Below, piece after piece: positions 1 to 5,240 of a stretch of DNA of 7,553 nt. Below the pieces are notes generated by a model that was not told where the DNA came from, ran no database searches, and saw only the letters and a program-made list of their open reading frames with translations. Each line of letters opens with the position of its first letter. Position 1 is the stretch's first letter. The stretch lies in the NCBI GenBank assembly GCA_003694055.1, contig RFLC01000200.1:1-7553 (forward strand). Direction: 5' to 3'. Both the position numbers and the translations under genes were made by a program. Source of the DNA: Candidatus Pacearchaeota archaeon. Its GTDB lineage: Archaea > Nanobdellota > Nanobdellia > Pacearchaeales > GW2011-AR1.

Positions 1-99
1 CGCGTTTGAGTTTTGCAAGTTAATGTGCTAGCAGGGAGTTGAAAAATTATGTATATACAAACGTATATACACAAATCCGCGCGTTTCAGAAAGGCGCGC
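1..99 (+). repeat. Terminal direct repeat, left copy (circle overlap)
   Basis: This 99-bp segment is identical to 7455-7553. The exact match stopping at an odd length typical of assembly k-mers suggests an artefact of circular assembly, not a biological duplication. In the real molecule it occurs once, inside the origin-like non-coding region. Confidence 0.95.
51..70. repeat. Twin perfect palindromes GTATATAC, 4 bp apart
   Basis: GTATATAC occurs at 51-58 and at 63-70, separated by AAAC. Each is a perfect 8-bp palindrome and they repeat at 12-bp spacing, so a protein could bind both on nearly the same face of the helix. The location in an AT-rich block beside GC palindromes suggests binding sites for an initiator or partition protein, or an unwinding element. 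Direct sight of the repeat is certain; the role is inference. Confidence 0.7.
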
Positions 100-127
100 G
101 TCCGACACTCGCGCGACGCAGCGCGCG
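78..127. repeat. Cluster of four CGCGCG blocks with hairpin potential
   Basis: CGCGCG lies at 78-83, 95-100, 110-115 and 122-127. Blocks one and two can pair over an 11-nt spacer that holds a further TTT/AAA pairing; blocks three and four can pair over a 6-nt loop. Alternating CG runs also favour Z-form DNA under negative supercoiling. The cluster directly adjoins the AT-rich GTATATAC segment. Confidence 0.7.
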
Positions 128-161
128 CCACTCCAATCACTGCCCTCTCAACCTTGCTTCT

Positions 162-177
162 AGATTTGCGCACATCT
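162..177. promoter_or_regulatory. 16-bp near-palindrome, possible protein-binding site
   Basis: AGATTTGCGCACATCT is palindromic apart from one mismatched pair, with GCGC at its centre. It lies in the non-coding region with no gene start close by, so it would suit an origin or partition protein better than a promoter operator. Part of it, as TTTGCGC and GATGCGCAAA (216-225), recurs in inverted form about 50 bp on. The function is unknown. Confidence 0.35.
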
Positions 178-222
178 AACTTCTGCACTTTCAGTTAAGC
201 CAAGTTCTGAGCATTGATGCGC

Positions 223-277
223 AAAAAATCCTGATTAGAAGTTTTAATTCCCACTAAAGCAAGTGCTAGGAAAACGA
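223..277 (-). terminator. T-rich termination region behind tRNA-Gly
   Basis: Read on the minus strand, the sequence after the tRNA 3' end gives TCGTTTTCC immediately and then TTTTTT (223-228). Archaeal RNA polymerase commonly stops at T-runs without a required hairpin. The T4 right after the discriminator base or the T6 50 nt later could end the transcript; the 3' trailer would then be removed. Confidence 0.45.
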
Positions 278-349
278 TGCGCCGGCCGGGACTCGAACCC
301 GGGCCATCGCCTTGGAAGGGCGAGATACTAACCACTATACTACCGGCGC
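278..349 (-). tRNA. tRNA-Gly, anticodon UCC
   Basis: The 72-nt minus-strand gene folds as a full cloverleaf. The acceptor arms GCGCCGG and CCGGCGC pair over seven bases. The D arm has a four-pair stem and loop AGTGGTTA. The anticodon stem TCGCC/GGCGA closes loop CTTCCAA, giving anticodon TCC, which reads GGA and by wobble GGG. The T arm is CCGGG-TTCGAGT-CCCGG. Discriminator A73 and the lack of an encoded CCA fit an archaeal glycine tRNA. The gene is intact, with its own TATA box and T-runs behind it, so it looks functional and not a remnant of integration. It lies between the origin-like region and the Nudix gene, which runs the opposite way. Confidence 0.96.
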
Positions 350-369
350 ACTAAAACTTACTCAAAACG

Positions 370-379
370 ATTTTTAAGT
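370..379 (-). promoter_or_regulatory. TATA box of the tRNA-Gly gene
   Basis: On the minus strand the sequence reads ACTTAAAAAT, centred about 25 bp before the tRNA 5' end at 349. That is the usual archaeal TATA-to-start distance, so transcription should begin at or next to the mature 5' end. Confidence 0.65.
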
Positions 380-441
380 TTTTACACTAAATAATAAGAT
401 GTAAAACGCGCACGCAATACTGCTGAATTGACAAAAGCAAA

Positions 442-450
442 CTTTTTATA
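442..450 (+). promoter_or_regulatory. TATA box of the Nudix gene, leaderless transcript
   Basis: CTTTTTATA, preceded by the A-rich run AAAAGCAAA (432-440) that could serve as the TFB-recognition element. Its centre is 25 bp before the ATG at 471, so transcription should start on the first base of the start codon. No Shine-Dalgarno sequence lies before the ATG, as expected for a leaderless mRNA. Confidence 0.75.
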
Positions 451-470
451 CCGACATTCTCTAGCGTGAT

Positions 471-1094
471 ATGGCAAGAGTGCTTGTTGTGCCGCGGGAA
501 AAACTATTCAAAGAAAAACATTTCACAGGGTTTTGCCAAAGTAGCGAGTTTAATTTTCTCGAGTGCATTGAGAAGAATGGCGAATTTGCAGAGCGAAATG
601 AGGAGCTTGAGAACAACCGAGAGCTTTTGCAAATAATACCTTATGTTTGGATAGTTGACAAAGGAAAAGGCAGAGTGTTTGTTTATCGCCGCGCTTCTAA
701 AGAAAGCAATTACCAAGAGAAGAGGTTATTCGGAAAGTGGTCGGGAGGAGTTGGAGGGCATATTGAGGTTAGAGATGGAGAAAACTCAAACGCATTCTAC
801 GCAGGAATGAGGCGAGAGATTGAAGAAGAGGTATCGATTAAAAACTACAAACAGCCTATCATAATCGGTTATTTGAATACAGAGAATGAAACAGGAAGCG
901 TGTACAAGGTTCATTTCGGAGTGGTTGGAGTGCTTGAAACAAGCGAAGAAATTCAACGCAACAATGAAGAGCTAGCGCAAACAATGTTCCTAACGCCGAG
1001 CGAAGTGGATAAGTTGTTTGAGAACGAACGAGAGAATGTTGAGGTTTGGAGTTTAGTGAGCTGGCCGCATGTGAGAAAGATTATTCTATCTTAG
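471..1094 (+). CDS. Nudix hydrolase with a divergent Nudix box
   Basis: 207 residues. Nudix enzymes hydrolyse a nucleoside diphosphate linked to another group, using a metal held by the Nudix-box glutamates. The box here runs from G95-G96-H97-I98 to R115-E116-I117-E118-E119-E120; R115, E116, E119 and E120 match the REUxEE core. The upstream part departs from GX5EX7: asparagine stands at the position of the first glutamate, and serine replaces the late glycine. The N-terminal segment VLVVPRE (4-10), the later IIPYV (55-59) and GVGGHI resemble a Nudix subgroup once called predicted phosphoesterases (COG4112-like, from memory), which uses this looser box. The substrate is unknown; a house-cleaning role is inference. 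The start at 471 is fixed by a TATA box 25 bp upstream. The 3' end overlaps the minus-strand gene by 14 bp. Ten of 15 glycine codons are GGA, the codon of the adjacent tRNA. Confidence 0.85.
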   Translation: MARVLVVPREKLFKEKHFTGFCQSSEFNFLECIEKNGEFAERNEELENNRELLQIIPYVWIVDKGKGRVFVYRRASKESNYQEKRLFGKWSGGVGGHIEVRDGENSNAFYAGMRREIEEEVSIKNYKQPIIIGYLNTENETGSVYKVHFGVVGVLETSEEIQRNNEELAQTMFLTPSEVDKLFENERENVEVWSLVSWPHVRKIILS

Positions 1095-1569
1095 GCAAGA
1101 TTGTTGTATAGCGAGTGCTGAGGATTCGCTCCCAGATTTCTGCATCAGATCTCTCGACGCGAGTTAGGGTTTCGTAAAGGTGCGAGCGATAGTTGTCTGC
1201 AACGAGAGCATGGTGAACTCTCTCAAGGTCTTGCAAGGTTTGTTCGTCTATCATGCCGTCTGCAATTAGCTGGCGATCGATGTAGCCAGCCTCGGCAAGC
1301 ATGTCGTAGTCAATGCTCAAGCGCGTCCTCACATCCCTCACGAACTCCGGAGAACTCCCAAAAGCTCTCTCATACGCTCGCGTTGATACATCTGTAGCAA
1401 GAAGAATCATTTTTGTCAGCTCGGGCGTGAATTCTCGCGTCCATAGCTCAGAACCAAGAGCAGGGCGATCGTGCTGCAAGAACCCCATCTCAAGAAGCAT
1501 TTTTCGGACCTCCTCTGGAGGCGAATTAGTTAAAAGTTCAAAACTGCGCACATACTCTACGCTAGCCAT
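1081..1569 (-). CDS. Conserved-looking protein of unknown function, coupled to the HTH gene
   Basis: 162 residues from the ATG at 1569 (163 if the ATG at 1572 is used). I do not recognise the family. The protein is acidic and appears mostly helical, with no signal peptide, membrane segment or cysteine cluster. The ATG at 1569 is preferred: the purine run AGAGGG (1579-1574) is then 4 nt away, the same spacing as at the other Shine-Dalgarno start in this window, and start and stop form TGATG with the upstream gene. Translation is therefore likely coupled to the HTH gene, and the two proteins may act together, for example as regulator and partner or as a toxin-antitoxin-like pair; that is speculation. 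Its last 14 bp overlap the Nudix gene tail to tail. Confidence 0.8.
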   Translation of the reverse strand: MASVEYVRSFELLTNSPPEEVRKMLLEMGFLQHDRPALGSELWTREFTPELTKMILLATDVSTRAYERAFGSSPEFVRDVRTRLSIDYDMLAEAGYIDRQLIADGMIDEQTLQDLERVHHALVADNYRSHLYETLTRVERSDAEIWERILSTRYTTILPKIE

Positions 1570-2279
1570 CATTCCCTCTTTAGCCGCTTGCGCGATGCTT
1601 GATAAGCACCTTCCAAAGCTCCGAAATATTTTTCTGGATTGCGTCTGCCTTGCGAGAGGTGCGGGTATCGTTTCATAATCTCCTCTTTAGAAAAACCTGA
1701 ATTCCGCAGCGAAGCGTAAACTTCTGCAGGCCTTCCCTCAAATTCTCCTGCGCGCACTTGTGCAGGCGGCTGGATTTGTCGCTCGCGCGGCGAGCTGCGC
1801 TCCTGAATATAACTCTCAAGCTCTCTCTTGTTTAAGTATCTTACTCTGCCTTTAGTTCTTGCCACACTCAACCTGCCTTGCTCAATTGCCTTTGCGATTC
1901 TCAGGCTATACCCTTGGACAGATATCGCGGGTTGGCCGTTTTCTTGCGCATAGCTGCGCCAAATTTTAGCTGCTTCCCAAATACTCACTAACTTCTCTTC
2001 TTCTGCACGACTATCTTTCTCCGAATCCTCGGTGAGCTTCTCTTCAAGCCCGCGCCTCAATTGCCGACTTATTCCAACTATTCTAGATTTCAAAACACCT
2101 TGGTCGTGCGCTTCCTCCAACGCTTCCAGAAACTGACGGTAAGCATCGACATACTCCCAATCCCCGCTAACATAAATCTCTCGCACTAACTTAGTAGCTA
2201 TCTGCTCGCTCTTCCGCCTATGCCCTTCAACAATCCTTCCAATTCTTTCTGCGATGCTAGCCATTTTTCCTCTTGGCAT
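1569..2279 (-). CDS. Probable DNA-binding protein with a helix-turn-helix of the excisionase/MerR-like type
   Basis: 236 residues. Positions 97-158 look like a small winged helix-turn-helix of the excisionase or HTH_17 kind: the opening VSIWEAAKIW, then ISVQGYSLRIAKAIEQGRL, a basic turn TKGRVRYL, and the closing KRELESYI. In that family the pattern is EAA, a recognition helix, GxL, a short wing and a final helix. The N-terminal 80 residues are basic and helical; a proline- and charge-rich linker (160-185) leads to a C-terminal helical part (185-235) containing SGFSKEEIMKRYPHL, possibly a second small DNA-binding fold. The ATG at 2279 is supported by a TATA box 26 bp upstream, giving a leaderless mRNA; the ATG six codons in has a purine run and is the alternative. 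Transcribed divergently from the operon at 2400, it may regulate that operon or itself. The HTH call rests on pattern, not on a search. Confidence 0.8.
   Translation of the reverse strand: MPRGKMASIAERIGRIVEGHRRKSEQIATKLVREIYVSGDWEYVDAYRQFLEALEEAHDQGVLKSRIVGISRQLRRGLEEKLTEDSEKDSRAEEEKLVSIWEAAKIWRSYAQENGQPAISVQGYSLRIAKAIEQGRLSVARTKGRVRYLNKRELESYIQERSSPRERQIQPPAQVRAGEFEGRPAEVYASLRNSGFSKEEIMKRYPHLSQGRRNPEKYFGALEGAYQASRKRLKRE
1574..1579 (-). promoter_or_regulatory. Ribosome binding site that decides the start at 1569
   Basis: Minus-strand AGAGGG lies 4 nt before the ATG at 1569 but only 1 nt before the ATG at 1572. It is inside the last codons of the HTH gene. The spacing matches the GGAGGG before the gene starting at 3489, so the second ATG is the likelier initiator. 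Confidence 0.55.
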
Positions 2280-2300
2280 TCCTTCTCATTAGCAAGCATC

Positions 2301-2310
2301 TATTTAAAAT
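2301..2310 (-). promoter_or_regulatory. TATA box of the HTH-gene operon
   Basis: Minus-strand ATTTTAAATA, preceded by AACAA, is centred about 26 bp before the ATG at 2279. The mRNA should start at or within a base or two of the start codon. This promoter faces away from the plus-strand promoter at 2370-2379; the two expected start points are about 120 bp apart. Confidence 0.7.
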
Positions 2311-2369
2311 TTGTTATTCTGCAGTTGTCCGATACAGATGCCATTGTATAAAAGCAATAATTGGAAAGA

Positions 2370-2379
2370 TTTATAAATA
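2370..2379 (+). promoter_or_regulatory. TATA box of the main operon, leaderless transcript
   Basis: TTTATAAATA is centred 25-26 bp before the ATG at 2400. The 13 bp GAAAGATTTATAA covering the TFB element and TATA box (2364-2376) recurs exactly before the MinD gene (6587-6599). A second TATA-like word, TATAAAA, lies upstream at 2347-2353 inside ATTG-N8-CAAT. The region 2280-2399 therefore holds two divergent promoters and room for an operator. Confidence 0.75.
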
Positions 2380-2399
2380 CTACAACGCTCAAATTTTGC

Positions 2400-3488
2400 A
2401 TGCAAAGCAGGGTTATCGTGAAGATTAATGGCAAGCAGGGTAATGGAAAGCTTAAACTAGACCCGGGCATAGGGTTTGTTTCTGCCAATAAAATAAGACA
2501 AGAACTGCGCAAAAAAGGCATTGAGGCAGGGGTGAACTTTGATAGGCGTAGCAGAAGAATTGTTGTTTCCTACCATCCTCAGCAGGCTGCCGAAGCTCTC
2601 GTCGGAGATGTTGTAAGGCATAGTCTGCAGGGTTTGAAGATTGTAGTGCAAACTGAACCCAAGGCGGAGCATGAAACTAACCAAGGAAACGCAAAAGAAG
2701 CAAATCATGAAGTGAACCGAAGACTTGCTAGCAGGGTGGCTGATTTAGAGCAAATGATAGGAGAACTGCGCGAAACGAACGCGCTTCTCTCTCAAGAACT
2801 TGAGACAAGAGTTGAGCCCTCGCAAATAACTCCAATAGAATATCTCTCACATTTCTTGCGAGCAAACGCTTTTGAAGAGTTTGCAAGGGCAGACGAGATT
2901 TACTCCCAAGCAGAAACTGAATTTAGGAAAAAAGTCGGGATTTGTACAAACGAACCTATCTCCAACATTATACACTTGGCAACAGTGCCATTGCACTACG
3001 CTGACCCTAGATTTAGAGAGCTTTACAAAGAAGCTAAAAAAGCAAACGCAGAGTTGGAGAAAGCAAGAAAGCTCGCAGCGCAAGCTAGCGAGTTTGAGCT
3101 TGTTAACATCTCTATCGACACAACCCCTGCGCGCGAGCTTGCAGATAAGCTGCAGAGAATGAAGCAAGAGTATGATTCTCGAAGGAAAGCATATAATGAG
3201 TTTGCCTCTGCAGTTTCTGGTATAAATGTTAGCTACGCAGACATAACTTTTGGTGGCGAGAGAACAATAGTTCTTCCTTTTGCGTACAAACCGCAAGAGG
3301 AGATGAGTGCGTTTGAGAAACTTGTTAGTGCGTCAGTTGGAGGAGAAAATTGCAGTAAAAACATGAGGAAGGGGTATTGCGAGTTAGCCACTATCGTGTT
3401 TCCTCGAGGTAGCTTTCCAACTTCTCAAGGCGAGCGAGTCTGCGCAGCATTAGGCATAACACTCAACCCAATAAAATTGGAGGGATAA
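2400..3488 (+). CDS. Protein of unknown function with a leucine zipper; first gene of the operon
   Basis: 362 residues, family not recognised. An N-terminal domain (about 1-85) alternates strand-like and helical stretches and is basic. After a polar linker a classical zipper follows: L109, L116, L123 and L130 at seven-residue steps, with V113, I120, N127 and L134 between them. A buried asparagine among the intermediate positions is typical of parallel dimers. Two more charged helical segments span about 205-232 and 243-272. The C-terminal 90 residues contain strand-like stretches and cysteines 318, 327 and 348. No membrane segment or signal peptide is seen. The ATG at 2400 is chosen because the TATA box places transcription start exactly there; an in-frame TTG at 2361 lies upstream of the box and would not be transcribed. 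A dimeric DNA-binding, replication or partition protein is a reasonable guess only. Confidence 0.85.
   Translation: MQSRVIVKINGKQGNGKLKLDPGIGFVSANKIRQELRKKGIEAGVNFDRRSRRIVVSYHPQQAAEALVGDVVRHSLQGLKIVVQTEPKAEHETNQGNAKEANHEVNRRLASRVADLEQMIGELRETNALLSQELETRVEPSQITPIEYLSHFLRANAFEEFARADEIYSQAETEFRKKVGICTNEPISNIIHLATVPLHYADPRFRELYKEAKKANAELEKARKLAAQASEFELVNISIDTTPARELADKLQRMKQEYDSRRKAYNEFASAVSGINVSYADITFGGERTIVLPFAYKPQEEMSAFEKLVSASVGGENCSKNMRKGYCELATIVFPRGSFPTSQGERVCAALGITLNPIKLEG
3479..3484 (+). promoter_or_regulatory. Strong Shine-Dalgarno sequence before the 583-residue gene
   Basis: GGAGGG lies 4 nt before the ATG at 3489 and overlaps the last codons of the preceding gene. It shows that internal operon genes here use Shine-Dalgarno initiation while first genes are leaderless, a combination known in many archaea. 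Confidence 0.75.
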
Positions 3489-5240
3489 ATGATTCTTGAA
3501 AAGCTAGGCGTTGACCTCAGTCGGATTGATGATAGCACGCTCCAGCGAATGATTGAATCAGAATTTAGGGGTGCGGACTTTAACCAAGCTCTTGAGGAGT
3601 ATGCAACATTGCGAGGGCGTTACAGGCATGTGTTGTGGGTTAGGACATTAGGAATGCTGCAGCCTGGAGAAGACCTAAGAAACATTTTGCCTCGCTGCGA
3701 GTTTGAGCGAGATGAAAGCGGAGCCTTGATTTCCTACTATCGCTATGGAGGAACCTCCTGCCAATTAGACGGTGCGCCAATAAAAAACGTTCTAGCATTT
3801 CGTTACAATTACCCAGAAGACAGCGAGCCGCGAAAAGAGAGCAGAATAAGGTGCGGGAGCATCTGCGCGCAAAAGATAATCGACAAGAATTACTTTGGAG
3901 AGACGGTTAACAGGAGATACACATGCGAAAGCAGAGAAAAAACTTGGAAAAGCGATGCTGTAATTGCATCTATGCTAGAATGGATGTTGGATGCAGAAAC
4001 ATTCCAGCAATTAGACGAGATAGAACAAAAGAGATATAATGAGGTTCTTCCAATTGTAAAAAAGTTTGTGGAAGGCGATGAGGTTTCTGAGTTTGAACGT
4101 GACAAAGCTTTAGATTTTTATATAAACACCCGCAGGTTCCATCCTTCTGAGCTCATTGGAGAGGATGAGTTGCTTATGCTGAGGCAAACATTTAGGGATC
4201 TTGCAGTGAGCGCTAAAAGAAGAAGAAATCTTCCGCAGAGTTTTAGAAAAGTAGTTTGGGAGGAAGAGCAAATCACAATAAGCGAAGCTGAGCCTGTGCT
4301 GGACTTCTTGCACAGTCCAAGCAAGCAGGCTATAGATGAACTTGTAGGGAATGATGTAAAGTTAGCGCAAAAAATTGAGAGAGAAAGACGAACGTTAAAC
4401 AGCACTTATGTTGCTTCAGATGGAGCTCTCTTAGAAGATATGTGTGGCAGGGTGTTGGAGTATGTTAAAACATATGAAGAGGTGAACAGGAACAGAAGAC
4501 ACGGCTTAACTAGACTGTTTTTGCCAATGCAACTTTATCGCGCTGGATGGATTATGACGCAAGAGGATGCTCATTTAGTGAGAGCGAACTACGAAAGGCA
4601 CAAAAATTTCACGAGGGAGGAACTCGAAAGAAGGCGCGACATTAGGCTGGAAAAGAACAGAAGGCGCGCGTGGGAGACAATCCAATCAAATGAAAACTAT
4701 GAAAGAATTGTTAAAAGAAACTGGGAAAGGGTTTTAAGAGCAGTTGAACATGCAATAGACCGCTCAGGATTTGCAAAAGACATATGGAAGATTATAAATG
4801 GGACAGTTGCGAGCAAAAGAGGAAATACAAGAACCGGGTATGTAACAAAAGAGGAGCTGATTGGTGATGAAAGAAGAAGGTCATTTTTCAGAAGCAACTT
4901 GCGGCGCTTTCTTACTGCCGGATATCGCGCGCCAGAAGGCAGGCAGGGATTCATATTTCAAGATGACACCTTTTACACTGACATCGACGAGAGCATGGAG
5001 TTGAATTTTATTGATGCAATACTAGGAAATGCTCCAATGTATGTTCTGCCTGAGAGAATAAGCCAAATTGACATGGAAGATGCAGAGAAGATAGCTAGGA
5101 AGAGAAAGAGGGAGTTCTTGAGGGAGAATCGCATGCAGATTAGAAGAGAGATTGAACGGGTTTTGAACGAGGTGATAAGAGGATTTAAGCCAGCTGCGGC
5201 GAGAAATGCAAAGAGAAAGAATGGTAGAGGGGAGAACTAG
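3489..5240 (+). CDS. Large protein of unknown function with a cysteine-rich, zinc-ribbon-like N-terminal part; candidate replication protein
   Basis: 583 residues, the longest gene here, and I do not recognise the whole. Cysteines cluster at 70, 91, 122, 126 and 146. The context CQLDG at 91-95 followed by CGSIC at 122-126 resembles a small zinc-finger pattern in phage and plasmid proteins, CxxCG then VGSxC, with one cysteine replaced by D94 and C122 perhaps substituting. The rest is rich in Arg, Lys and Glu and mostly helical; 365-420 is very basic. DDTFYTDID at 492-500 is an acidic cluster that could bind metal. The C-terminus (538-583) is basic. No HUH motif, Walker box or membrane segment is seen. 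The start follows the previous stop directly, with GGAGGG 4 nt upstream. Size, basic charge, cysteine cluster and the absence of any known Rep make it my leading candidate for the initiator, by elimination only. Confidence 0.85.
   Translation: MILEKLGVDLSRIDDSTLQRMIESEFRGADFNQALEEYATLRGRYRHVLWVRTLGMLQPGEDLRNILPRCEFERDESGALISYYRYGGTSCQLDGAPIKNVLAFRYNYPEDSEPRKESRIRCGSICAQKIIDKNYFGETVNRRYTCESREKTWKSDAVIASMLEWMLDAETFQQLDEIEQKRYNEVLPIVKKFVEGDEVSEFERDKALDFYINTRRFHPSELIGEDELLMLRQTFRDLAVSAKRRRNLPQSFRKVVWEEEQITISEAEPVLDFLHSPSKQAIDELVGNDVKLAQKIERERRTLNSTYVASDGALLEDMCGRVLEYVKTYEEVNRNRRHGLTRLFLPMQLYRAGWIMTQEDAHLVRANYERHKNFTREELERRRDIRLEKNRRRAWETIQSNENYERIVKRNWERVLRAVEHAIDRSGFAKDIWKIINGTVASKRGNTRTGYVTKEELIGDERRRSFFRSNLRRFLTAGYRAPEGRQGFIFQDDTFYTDIDESMELNFIDAILGNAPMYVLPERISQIDMEDAEKIARKRKREFLRENRMQIRREIERVLNEVIRGFKPAAARNAKRKNGRGEN

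Larger units (their letters stand above)
1..277. other. Non-coding, origin-like region (continues from 7381-7454 across the join)
   Basis: With 7381-7454 this is the only stretch above 300 bp without a convincing gene. An AT-rich block at about 41-76 contains two GTATATAC palindromes and is followed at once by a GC-rich block (78-129) with four CGCGCG words. An AT-rich segment beside repeats and palindromes is common at replication origins of small replicons, so I infer that the origin lies here. The part from about 130 to 277 shows one near-palindrome at 162-177 and A-runs that would read as T-runs behind the tRNA gene. No clear archaeal origin-recognition-box consensus was seen. Confidence 0.4.

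Noticed and set aside
49..198. Plus-strand frame of 49 codons starting at ATG 49, with GGGAG 10 nt upstream
   Set aside because: Its sequence mostly translates the GTATATAC and CGCGCG repeats, there is no fitting TATA box, and no recognisable motif. More likely non-coding origin sequence.
1..277. CRISPR array or other regular repeat array
   Set aside because: The short palindromes are only 6-8 bp and unevenly spaced, with no spacer-repeat periodicity and no cas genes.
278..349. tRNA gene as an integration (attachment) site
   Set aside because: The gene is complete with its own promoter, no second partial copy exists in the window, and no integrase gene is present. It cannot be excluded if the integrase is supplied elsewhere.
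1313..1678. Plus-strand frame of 121 codons opposite the minus-strand gene pair
   Set aside because: It lies across the junction of two well-supported coupled genes, has no promoter or ribosome site, and its composition reads as antisense shadow.
2847..3296. Minus-strand frame of 149 codons inside the zipper-protein gene
   Set aside because: Cysteine- and phenylalanine-rich translation typical of antisense frames; no promoter; the plus strand has a strong gene with a clear coiled coil.
91..4671. Shared word AAGGCGCGCGT at 91-101 and 4661-4671
   Set aside because: Only 11 bp, one copy inside a coding region where Arg codons explain it; no extension on either side. Treated as chance.
3489..5240. 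HUH rolling-circle Rep in the 583-residue protein
   Set aside because: No His-hydrophobic-His pair with a downstream catalytic tyrosine context could be found. The candidate-initiator idea rests on elimination only.
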